A stretch of DNA of 64,000 nucleotides from Theileria orientalis strain Shintoku (lineage: Eukaryota; Apicomplexa; Aconoidasida; Piroplasmida; Theileriidae). A program made the position numbers and the translations under genes. Positions 24,332-39,888 of this stretch are shown piece by piece; position 1 is the stretch's first letter, and each line of letters opens with the position of its first letter. A model generated the notes under the pieces. It did not search any database. It saw only the letters and a program-made list of their open reading frames with translations, and was not told the origin of the DNA. The stretch is taken from positions 1,158,001-1,222,000 of the forward strand of contig NC_025260.1 of the NCBI RefSeq assembly GCF_000740895.1. Reading direction: 5' to 3'.

Positions 24332-25936
24332 TTACAAATACTCTTTTATGTTGAGGCCAATATCGCGTTTGGCGTCTCTCCAAGCCCTTCTGAAGGTCTC
24401 CCGGAAAATGTACCAGGAAGCGTTGGATTTAGACATCCGGTGGTTGGGCCGGTACTTGGGAAGATGGTAGCCAAGGCTGACCCGGGTGACGTTGTAGCCC
24501 ACAGAGGACTTGGTGATTATGGTGCGGAAAAACATCTCGAGAATGAGGTCGATCCCGTGAATGGTGTAGCCCTTGGGGTTACCCCGCACAGCATAAAGCC
24601 CCAAGCCTATGAAGCCGAGCCCGTCCAAAAAACCGTAGCCGAGCATCATGATCAGAGTCATGGCCATTACCCTGGGCCGGGAGTTTCTGATCTTCAAGGC
24701 CAGCGGGTTCTGAGAGTGAATTGCCATAAACGAGTACACGTAAATTATGGGAAGGGGAATGAAGGTGATCCAAACGAGATCGAGGTACCAGCTCCAGCAG
24801 CGTAAGTAATCAGTGCAAGTATCGATCAAAACGTACAAAAGGGGGCCCGTTCCAATAAAAATTGGTATCAGCATGTTTATGGCGTGGCATTTGTCCCTCT
24901 CCAAAAGAGCGTAGGGAATAGTGCCGGGGAAGAGGAAGTCCTTGACGAAGCAAATCAGATAGTTCATTAGCATGGGCGATATTAGGGTGCCAATATCGTC
25001 GTTGCCGACACGTTTCATGCAATCGTGACATAGTTTACTGAAGCACTCAGACTCAGCTTGCTTTTCAGGCAATTCAGTCTCGGCTTGCTTTTCAGGCAAT
25101 TCAGTCTCGGCTTGCTCGTCTGGCGGTTCAGGCTGGACTTGCTTTTCAGGCGGTTCAGGCTCTACATCCTCGGATATGGACTTTGAAGCGTTAATGATCA
25201 TGCCCAAAAGGCTCTCGCCGCGTTTGTCACCAGGATGCTTGTGCTTCTCAGCCTCTGCCTTAGATAAAGGGGCAAAATGGTCATCCTTAATGTGGAAGTA
25301 GAAGTAGTACAGCAAGAAGAATGAAATGACAGTGGACGTGGCACAGAAAAAGCACATTATCTTAATCATCAGAAGAGGGTTGTCGTACCAAATCCGGTCG
25401 AGGATGAATTGGAACCCGAAAATGAAAAAGCGAGTTAAGTGAAAAAATGAAGAAATGATAGAAACGTACTGAGCGCAGAGAGCGAGGTATGAGTGGTCGA
25501 AGGGGCCTAAAAAGAAAATTTCGACCGAGAGAAGAACGTAAAAGTGGTAAGCCTTGTTGTTTAAAAAAAGTGCGATAAAAATGGCAACCCTGCTGGCCAA
25601 AACGAAAAAGTATAGAGCCAAATTGACGTACCTGCGGACCCTCTTGCCCCTGTTCAGGTCCTCAGGATTAAGGTCGGCGCCGGCGGCGTGGAAAATGCCG
25701 TACTCCATTAGCGTGCCCATCAGAATCATAATGTTCCTGATGCTGTACACCTTGTCGAAGTAAATGCTGATGTTGTGTACAGGAATGTCGAAGGCCACAG
25801 CCACGTGCCGGGAGTTAACGTCGACCATGTGGAGGAGGAAGAAGGTGGAGAGGGAAACGAAGGAAATTATGAGTCTGCAGTGAAGGTCGTTGTGGCCGCA
25901 GGGGTTCGGTGTCTGATCTGAGCTAACTTCAGTCAT
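24332..25936 (-). CDS. Polytopic membrane protein with about 10-11 helices
   Basis: 534 residues in one exon. There are five or six hydrophobic helices in the first ~235 residues, a polar loop of about 100 residues, then about five more to residue ~480 and a basic tail (FRRAWRDAKRDIGLNIKEYL). The central loop has a 9-residue repeat, PEKQAETEL and variants, about five times. The 6+loop+5 layout resembles equilibrative nucleoside transporters and also the multi-pass Tpr/Tar families of Theileria. I see no motif that decides between these, so no substrate is claimed. It lies in the lineage-specific island, convergent with the small FAINT-like gene. Confidence 0.78.
   Translation of the reverse strand: MTEVSSDQTPNPCGHNDLHCRLIISFVSLSTFFLLHMVDVNSRHVAVAFDIPVHNISIYFDKVYSIRNIMILMGTLMEYGIFHAAGADLNPEDLNRGKRVRRYVNLALYFFVLASRVAIFIALFLNNKAYHFYVLLSVEIFFLGPFDHSYLALCAQYVSIISSFFHLTRFFIFGFQFILDRIWYDNPLLMIKIMCFFCATSTVISFFLLYYFYFHIKDDHFAPLSKAEAEKHKHPGDKRGESLLGMIINASKSISEDVEPEPPEKQVQPEPPDEQAETELPEKQAETELPEKQAESECFSKLCHDCMKRVGNDDIGTLISPMLMNYLICFVKDFLFPGTIPYALLERDKCHAINMLIPIFIGTGPLLYVLIDTCTDYLRCWSWYLDLVWITFIPLPIIYVYSFMAIHSQNPLALKIRNSRPRVMAMTLIMMLGYGFLDGLGFIGLGLYAVRGNPKGYTIHGIDLILEMFFRTIITKSSVGYNVTRVSLGYHLPKYRPNHRMSKSNASWYIFRETFRRAWRDAKRDIGLNIKEYL
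25045..25160 (-). repeat. 27-bp tandem repeat inside the membrane-protein gene
   Basis: About four copies of a 27-bp unit (core cttgcttttcaggcaattca on the plus strand) encode the PEKQAETEL repeats of the central loop. Two copies are nearly identical; the others have diverged to PPDEQ and PPEKQ. Confidence 0.8.
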
Positions 25937-27232
25937 TTACACCGATAAATCAGAAGGTTGGCTGAGGAAGGCCCGAGCGTGACGAGTCCATCGGTGGTGA
26001 GTGCCGTTATCATACAGATTTCATACAATAGACGGAATGGACAAATTTATAGTACAAATGAACCGAGTAAACTTTTATTCATTTCAGCGTGGCAGATTCA
26101 GAAGGTTTAGAGGCTGCAGTCGAAAGGCCCAGACATAAAAATCACCATATTCGTTAATAGGGGTTGGCTGCTTAACGGTACAAAGTGCCGTTTCCTTATG
26201 CGATGCTGGCGTGAATGAGTTTAGTTAATTATTTGAAGGTCCACGTGGCTACTAGAAGTAGTTACAGGGATTAAAAAGTGCCCTTAAAAGTAAACAACAC
26301 TTCGTTTGAGGAGTGAGTCTCCTTAAGATCATTCACCAGGGCACTCTGGTTCCTCGGCTCAACAAGAATCCTACAGTATCTCAATAGCCTTGGTCTCCCG
26401 CTGATTAAATTGTTCGTTGGTCCCTAATTCTTACTCAATGGACTTAGTAATGGGAACTGCCAAGAGTAGTTTTGTCTAAACGACGATCATACACACTGAA
26501 TTCGTGCCAAAGTTCACTGTGTTTGCTGTTATGTACCCCGATTTAGTCCAAAGTGAATAGAGAAAAAACAATGTCTAGTGATCAATAGGTATTTTTCTTA
26601 ATTTTTGGCCTCAGTTTCCGAGTTCAAAGTTACGAAAGTTAGTTTTGTCAGTGAATAGCCGTTGCCTTCCTTTATAGAACAAATAATCACTAAATTATAG
26701 TGGTCTTGACAACCAAGAACGTGTAAAGAAAATATATAAAGCCTCGTTCAATATTATTTTATGCAGCAGGCGATCTGCCTTCAGGCTAAAAAAACAGACT
26801 ATGCTGTCGTAATTATCCCTATTTATATTTGTGTATGTTACAGTTTATTTTCAGCGTGGCTTCTGCATAAGTATACGTGATCTTACGCTCAATTTCACCC
26901 TCTCCTGGCGCCTCTCAATCCCTCCTTTGCCACAAATCTGAAATATTTATTTTAGGGGTGTTTTCACAGCCTACGATCCCAGAAAAACGTATTATACCGC
27001 AGCGATTACTTTCAAATACACAAAATATACATATTTTAGCACATTGTTTACTCTAAATTCTCCCTTGTTGACGAGTTGTACACCTGACCTTCGCCGCATT
27101 TGCGTCTAGTCGTTGTGTTTATATTTCCCCGAGGATGCCTATATGTGTATATGCACATTTTAGCCATGACATTGAGCGTCTGTTTCCTTTGTGGAATCCT
27201 GCACAGGGCCCCGTTTCACCCTGGCAACTGCC
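25937..27232. other. Intergenic region
   Basis: About 1.3 kb from the start of the polytopic membrane-protein gene to the stop codon of the splicing helicase gene; both genes lie on the minus strand. I find no convincing coding frame, tRNA or repeat. Confidence 0.55.
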
Positions 27233-33398
<6,166 letters not shown>

Positions 33399-33708
33399 TT
33401 TTAAATTTTCAAATTATCAATTTAAATCCATATTTTAAAATAACTTTTAAATTTTTAATAAATTTTAATAAATATAGCAAAATAAATATAAAATAGTTAA
33501 AGTTGGGAGCAGGGGAATTTATTATTATATTTTGTAAAATATTTTTTGGCTAACACCAAAATTTTTAGTAAATGAGTGAATATAAATGTAGTTTTGTATA
33601 ATGATAATATGTGTGAACTTAAATGAGTGTTTTTCATGCTAGCTATACGTAAAAGTGTAAAATTGAAATTGATAGTGGATAAATACAATATTTGGTATAA
33701 TATAAAAA
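33399..33708. promoter_or_regulatory. Divergent promoter region, DHX8 / AAMP-like
   Basis: 310 bp of very AT-rich DNA lie between the two divergent start codons. No motif is claimed. Confidence 0.45.
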
Positions 33709-35594
33709 ATGGACGAAAAGGCGTTGGCAGAATTTATAGAAAATGAATCATTGGATGACGAGGTGTTGTTCTTAAAGCCGGAAGTGGAGATCGACGAAAA
33801 TCCGGAAGATTCCACTATAGAACAACATCACGAAGATGATATGAAGTTGGATGTGCCCGAAAACGGCAACGTAAACAGGGAGAAAACATTAAAGGAAGGA
33901 GTATCGCCACAAAGTTCCAACGAAAACGAGGAATCGTGGGAAGATGTGACGTACAATGACGATGAGAAGTTGAACGAGGAGCATATATGCTGGAGAACGA
34001 AATCGGAGTTCGAGCCGTGCTGTATTTCAGTGCACCCAAGGTTCCCAGAGGTCGCACACGTGGCGATTGGGAATTGCGGAGACTCGTGTACAGTCTACGA
34101 CTTCGATTCGAGCAACCAAGGTAAGTTATGGATAAAAATAGACTAAAAAGTAATGCGAGTAGCTTATGTAAGAAGTTATACAATTAGGAAGATGGTAATA
34201 GTTAGTTATTGGGACAACGGAAGTGTACCGTGTAGCTAAAGTTAGTATACGAGTAGTAAGAGTAGTGGGAGTGGTATTAATGGTAGCGCAGATATTGAAA
34301 ACGGAGAGCTGTTGGTAATGGGACCGTTCGAAGAAACAGTGTCATGCTGCGCCTTCTCAAGCTGCGGAAAGTACCTGGCGCTGGGATGCTTGGATGGAAA
34401 CTTGTTGATATATTCGAAGCAGAGTGATTATCGTAGCATTCACACTGGAGGTGATGGCAGCAGTAGCAGTAATGTGGAAAAGGACGCGTACGTAAAACAT
34501 AAAAGGATTGAGAAGATGTTGACGTCAATAGAATGGCTGGATTTCAGCGAAGATACAAATTTACTAGTGGCAAGCGGAGAAGGAGGACTGCTGGTGGTGT
34601 ACCAGCTGAGAGAAGACGAACTGCAAATAGTAAACATAAATCACAATTCAAACGTAGGACAAATAATAACATATAGCTCTAGTGGGAGCGTAGGAGGAAA
34701 CATGACCGAAGAAGAAGCAAATAGCACCAAAGAAAAGGAATATAACATAGTGTGCGGATGCAACGAGAGTAACGTAGTGATAGTAACACTTAACGGATAC
34801 TATAAGCAGACGTCAATAAGTAAAATCAGTACGAATGCGGCAACGAGTGGAAGTAAATCAGTGAATATCGAGGAAGAAAAGGAGGAAGGCGCTCAGGAAA
34901 ACATAATAAGCCTAAGCACACACAACAGACTAAAGCTGTGCGCACTGGGAACAACAACAGGGAACGTAGTGTTTATAAACGTAAATAAGAAGAGCGTAGC
35001 ACGGCAATATGAAAATATGCACAGCAGCTCAGTGGAGTCGGTAATATTCACGATTAACAGTGGCAGTGGTAAAGTTACTGGTGGCGCAAGTAGTAGTAGC
35101 GGCACTGGTGGTAGAAAAGCAGGGCTTACTCCGACGAGGGGCGGAGTCAACAATGAGCTGGCAATAAGCACAGGGCTCGACGGACAGATAGTGTTCTACG
35201 ACGTGTTGAACAACTGCAACAAGATCAACGTAGTCACCGTCGGATACGGGTTGACGAAGATAGTGGCGCACCCACTCAAAAGTGTGTTCGTGGCCTCCTC
35301 AGTCGCCGGGAAGATACTGGTGCTCACGCCGCAGAAGGTGCTGAGGGAAGTCAAGTGCCACACGCGTCCAATACTGGACCTGCAGCTGTTGAACGTGACG
35401 GGAGACTACTACGCAATAACAGTGTCCGAAGACAGGAACATAGTGATGTAAGTTCACCAAAGGCAAATGATTAGTTATATGAGTAGTTATGTAAATATCT
35501 ATGTAGGTGGTTATTTAAGAGACTGTGTAGGTAGTTAGATAGGTGGTTATTTAAGAGACTGTGTAGGTAGCTAGATAGGTGGTTGTTTAAGTGA
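33709..35594 (+). CDS. WD40 protein, AAMP/Sqt1-like
   Basis: Exon 1 is 33709-34120: an acidic N-terminus, then CISVHPRFPEVAHVAIGNCG, the first WD40 strand set. The main exon begins near 34250 and runs to 35449. It carries further WD40 blades (VSCCAFSSCGKYLALGCLDG, MLTSIEWLDFSEDTNLLVAS, ELAISTGLDGQIVFYDV, YYAITVSEDRNIV). A short last exon adds MWLFK and a stop. The acidic leader plus seven or eight degenerate blades fits AAMP/Sqt1, the chaperone of a large-subunit ribosomal protein; that name is tentative. Ser/Gly/Thr-rich inserts sit in several loops. The join between exon 1 and the main exon is unresolved and may include a tiny exon near 34189. The final exon can be reached by three alternative acceptors. 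Confidence 0.78.
35501..35594 (+). repeat. 36-bp repeat containing splice acceptor and last codons
   Basis: The sequence atag|gtggttatttaag recurs with acceptor/exon starts at 35507, 35543 and 35579, exactly 36 bp apart. After splicing from the donor at 35450 each copy gives MWLFK. The third copy stops at once (tga, 35592-35594). The first would add RLCR before a stop. Confidence 0.85.
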
Positions 35595-36371
35595 ACAGCA
35601 ATGGTTCGTGAAAAATCTAGGACCAGCAACTGACAAATATGTGTAAAAGAAATTAACAACAATGTACAGATGCAATGAACTGTTTAATTGATGGATTCTA
35701 ATCGTAAATGTGTTGATACAAATATATGTGTAAGCATCTGAGTGAAATGAAGCCCATCTTAGAATAAATGACAGAGATAAGTGGCGAATAGGGTGTAGTA
35801 GCACAAGGAACAATTTTGAAAACGTTCTAAGAAAAAAATCAAAAAATGATAATGTGCGTAAAAAAAAGTATCGGTTTATGAAAAGGCAAGATGGGGAGTG
35901 AAAATCAAATTTATAAAAAATAATTTAGTGTATTCTATAAATTGAATAAGGAAATAATTATACGTAACCAGGTAAATAACAAAAGGGTGTAAATTTAATA
36001 AAATAGTAAACCAGCTAGTAAAACATCTCGCCCTGTACGTTCAGTTGTTTTTTTGCCTCTTGATTGAATTTGCCATATATAAGCGGTAAAAAACACGTAA
36101 ATTTATCATAAAATAAATTTGACAGTAGGTTAAGTAAAAATAACTTCTAACCTGAGTTTTTTAAAGTGTATCATAGTCTATGTGAGAATCTAAGTGATTG
36201 CATAGGTTCCCGCTTCTCTAATATAAAATAAATATCAGTATATCTAGGAAAATAAAAGTGTTTACATAGAGTACTTTTGTGGTCCTCAAGTAAAATTAGT
36301 AAAAAACAAGATTTGTTAATATAAAGTTGAACTACTGGCCGCTTAAACTCAAAATTATATAAATTAGTAAA
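35595..36371. other. Intergenic region
   Basis: AT-rich region between the WD40 gene and the first choline kinase, both plus strand. No frame or RNA gene seen. Confidence 0.5.
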
Positions 36372-37762
36372 ATGGCAGGAACAGTGGACAAAAAAGTCTT
36401 TGACGAAGATGTGTACAAAAATGTTATGGTGTCGGATTCGTCCAGAGCCGTAAACTACATGGAAGAGGTCGAAAGCCCGGACGAATTAAAAAATTTGTGT
36501 AGAAATAATATACCCTTCTGGAATGAAGTTAAAAATGAGGAGATCGAACTAAGATCGATTACAATTTCGCTGACGAACAAGGTGTACATGGTACAGCTTA
36601 AGAATCCCGATAGCGGCTCCAGAAGACTTAACAAGGTTCTTCTGAGGATAATTTCTGACGAAAAAAGTGTTTTATACGACATAGATCACCAAAATCAGGT
36701 GTGCAAACTGCTTGGAGATTTCGGATTCTGTCCTAAAATGGTAGAAAACTTCCCAGGTGGCCGGATTGAGGAGTGGATTGAGGGGTTTGTGCTTCACTCG
36801 AGTTCATTATTTAATTTGTCAGTTTTGACGAGTGTGGCCACGCTGTTGGCCAAGTTCCATAAGACGATAACAACTGTTGCGCCCAAGGAGTGGGACCGTA
36901 GTCCGTCGCTGTTGAGTAAGATGGAGGAGTGGTTGCCGGAGTGCAGGAGAATAAACGAGAGTCTCAAGTTGGAGTTGGACATGGACAAGATGGAGTCTTA
37001 TTTCCACGACTACAAGAGTTATTTGGAGGATTATTTGAGTAAGTTGGACATGCCCGAGTACAACGACTTTCCTGGAACCAACGGAGACGAGAGTGAGAGG
37101 AGCAAGTTGACTGATGAGGAGCTGAAGAGGCAGGGAAGCAACTACGCCAACAGAGTGCTCTTCTGCCACAACGACCTGCACCTCAAAAACCTAATAGCAA
37201 CCTACGACGGACTAACACTAATCGACTTCGAATACAGCTCATTCAACTACGTAGGAGCAGATATAGGCTTCTTTTTCGTGGAAAGCAACTTCGACTACGA
37301 TTGCCAGGAGTATCCCTTCTTCAAGATGGACAGGTCGTTCGAGTTGTCCTACGACCTGAAGGTTATGTTCGCGAGCGTGTACCTCTCGGAGTCTCTCCGT
37401 TCCAACGTCTTGCCCGACAGAACTGACATTATCGACCCCTTTCTGAACTCGATTGAACTGTTTTCAATGGGAACACTGTTGTTCTGGGCCTACTGGGGAA
37501 TCATTATGTAAGTTTTTAGTTATCTTTACACATAGTCGCAAAGAGGCAAATATTAAATAGTTATCGCCCAGTGGTATTATTTATAGCTATTGCATGCGAG
37601 ATTCCATACAATACGTACTCTTGAAGACCTATATATTTCTAACGAATGTGTTGTAGGTTGTCGTTGAATGATATAAATTCAAAATTCGACTACAAACAAT
37701 ATAGTCAGCTTAAGTTTGAACTTTTTGCTGAAAAGTTTGCAGAATTTAAAAGCGCAATGTAA
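36372..37762 (+). CDS. Choline kinase-family protein, copy 1
   Basis: Phosphorylates choline (or ethanolamine) as the first step of the Kennedy pathway for phospholipid synthesis. Exons 36372-37507 and 37657-37762; 413 residues. Visible elements are the N-lobe nucleotide-binding region (KVLLRIISDEKSVLYDIDHQ), Brenner's phosphotransferase motif VLFCHNDLHLKNL and the choline kinase motif LIDFEYSSFNYVGADIG. The short last exon gives the family's C-terminal helix (KFDYKQYSQLKFELFAEKF). A long polar insert (DFPGTNGDESERSKLTDEE) precedes the catalytic motif. The central 521 bp are identical to the next gene. Choline and ethanolamine kinases are hard to tell apart by eye. Confidence 0.93.
36749..37269 (+). 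repeat. 521-bp identical tract, copy in choline kinase 1
   Basis: From cttcccaggtgg to atataggct this tract matches 38448-38968 base for base as far as I compared, at a constant offset of 1699. Sequence on both sides differs strongly between the two genes. Confidence 0.92.
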
Positions 37763-38082
37763 TGTGTATTTGTTAACAGTATGTGCTATTAAGGGTTTAT
37801 AAATGGGGAGTTGAGGATGAAAATAATAACATAATAGAATAGAATGGTATCAGATTTTATGTTTCAAAATAATGAAAATTTATATTTCATAATGCTCGAA
37901 TTTTAAAGTGATAAATTTGTCAATCTCTAGGCAACGGAAATGTTCATTGTCTGTAATTTTTAATATTTAATTCATTTAACAGCTATTTAGTGTAATAAAT
38001 ATGTTGCTTATCTTATTTGATACAATTATATTTGAAAATAAAAGTTGGTATTAACCATTTTAAAAAGAATAAGTTACCCACA
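37763..38082. other. Spacer between the choline kinase genes
   Basis: 320 bp of AT-rich DNA holding the 3' end of copy 1 and the promoter of copy 2. Nothing else recognised. Confidence 0.5.
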
Positions 38083-39403
38083 ATGAGTCCCATTAATTAT
38101 ACAAATGAAGAGGTAAATAGTTTTTCTCCACCCTTGAAATGTTGTGAAAGCACAGTCAAATACCTTAAAAAGGTGGATTCTAAACATTTGAAGGTACTGT
38201 GTAAGAAGTATGTGCCATTTTGGGAAGACTTGGAAGAAGAGGAAATAGAATTAAGCACAATAACTCTGTGCAAAAATTCGGTGTATATAGCGTCTCTACC
38301 TAAACCAGATTACAGATCCAAGAGGTTGAAAAAAGTACTAATTAGAGTAATACCAGAAGAGAAGAGAGTGTTGTACGACATCGATTATCATAACGAGGTA
38401 TCCACGCTGTTAGGCAACAACAATTTTGGGCCAAAGATAATATCCATCTTCCCAGGTGGCCGGATTGAGGAGTGGATTGAGGGGTTTGTGCTTCACTCGA
38501 GTTCATTATTTAATTTGTCAGTTTTGACGAGTGTGGCCACGCTGTTGGCCAAGTTCCATAAGACGATAACAACTGTTGCGCCCAAGGAGTGGGACCGTAG
38601 TCCGTCGCTGTTGAGTAAGATGGAGGAGTGGTTGCCGGAGTGCAGGAGAATAAACGAGAGTCTCAAGTTGGAGTTGGACATGGACAAGATGGAGTCTTAT
38701 TTCCACGACTACAAGAGTTATTTGGAGGATTATTTGAGTAAGTTGGACATGCCCGAGTACAACGACTTTCCTGGAACCAACGGAGACGAGAGTGAGAGGA
38801 GCAAGTTGACTGATGAGGAGCTGAAGAGGCAGGGAAGCAACTACGCCAACAGAGTGCTCTTCTGCCACAACGACCTGCACCTCAAAAACCTAATAGCAAC
38901 CTACGACGGACTAACACTAATCGACTTCGAATACAGCTCATTCAACTACGTAGGAGCAGATATAGGCTATTTCTTCTCCACATCATCGCTCAATTTTGAC
39001 TACGACTTAAACGAATATATAAAATATGATAAAACTTGCGAACTTTCGTATGATTTAAAAGCGAATTTTGCGAGTGTATACTTATCGGAATCACTTGGAG
39101 AAACAGTTCTTCCCAGTAGAAAGGACATAATAGAACCATTCTTGGACTCGGTGGAAGTGTATCTGCTGGGAACAATACTGTTTTGGGCCATGTGGCCAAT
39201 ACTCATGTAAGTTGTGAAATAATATTTGTCTTTAGTGTAGCCTAATATTATTAAAGAAAAGTATCCAAGTTAAATATTATTTTAGGAGATCGCTACATGA
39301 TTCCACGGTAAGTTTTAACCATGTGGACTGTACCAGGAAAAGATTGGAGCTATTTAAGGAAAAATTTGATGAGTACAAGAAAAAAGTAAAAGTAATAATG
39401 TGA
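38083..39403 (+). CDS. Choline kinase-family protein, copy 2
   Basis: Tandem paralogue of the previous gene with the same two-exon structure (38083-39206 and 39286-39403) and the same length, 413 residues. The frame is open upstream to 38017, but the first ATG with a good context is at 38083 (MSPINYTNEEV). The N-terminal ~120 residues and the last ~75 are clearly diverged from copy 1 (for example KVLIRVIPEEKRVLYDIDYH, YFFSTSSLNFDYDL). The central part, with HNDLHLKN and IDFEYSSFNY, is identical. The last exon encodes RKRLELFKEKFDEYKKK. Both copies look intact, so both may be active. Different termini could alter substrate choice or partners. Confidence 0.93.
38448..38968 (+). repeat. 521-bp identical tract, copy in choline kinase 2
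   Basis: Second copy of the identical tract (see 36749-37269). It covers the polar insert and both catalytic motifs, and ends inside the codons following the choline kinase motif. Confidence 0.92.
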
Positions 39404-39888
39404 TGATTTCAATGTTATATTGGTTATAGAACCATATTAGTAGTTGAATTCTGATTAAGTAAACAATTACAGAATAATTGTAATTAAAAAGAAAGAGAGT
39501 GTACACATTTAAAAATATAGTTGATTTATATAATTTAAAATATATGTTGGTAAAATATACATTAAAACAAAGCCGATGTGATGAGAAATTAATATAAAAA
39601 AGTATAATCAATGCACCATAAATTAGGAGATTATTATGAACGTAAAGATGTAAAAACACTGTTAAATATGTAAATTATTTGTAATATAAACCCATAGTTT
39701 GTATTCATGTGATTTTAAATGGGAGCTTATAGGACATATATTGTAAATAATACTGTGTATAATAGGACAAATGTGTAAATTAAATTTAAAATACGAGAGA
39801 GAAATTTTATGGAAAGATACATGAATTCAGAGTTATAAGTGTAACATAAAAGTATATTTGATATTCATCGTGTAAAATAGGGATAAAA
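39404..39888. other. AT-rich intergenic region
   Basis: About 485 bp, very AT-rich, between choline kinase 2 and the membrane-protein gene. No feature recognised. Confidence 0.5.
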
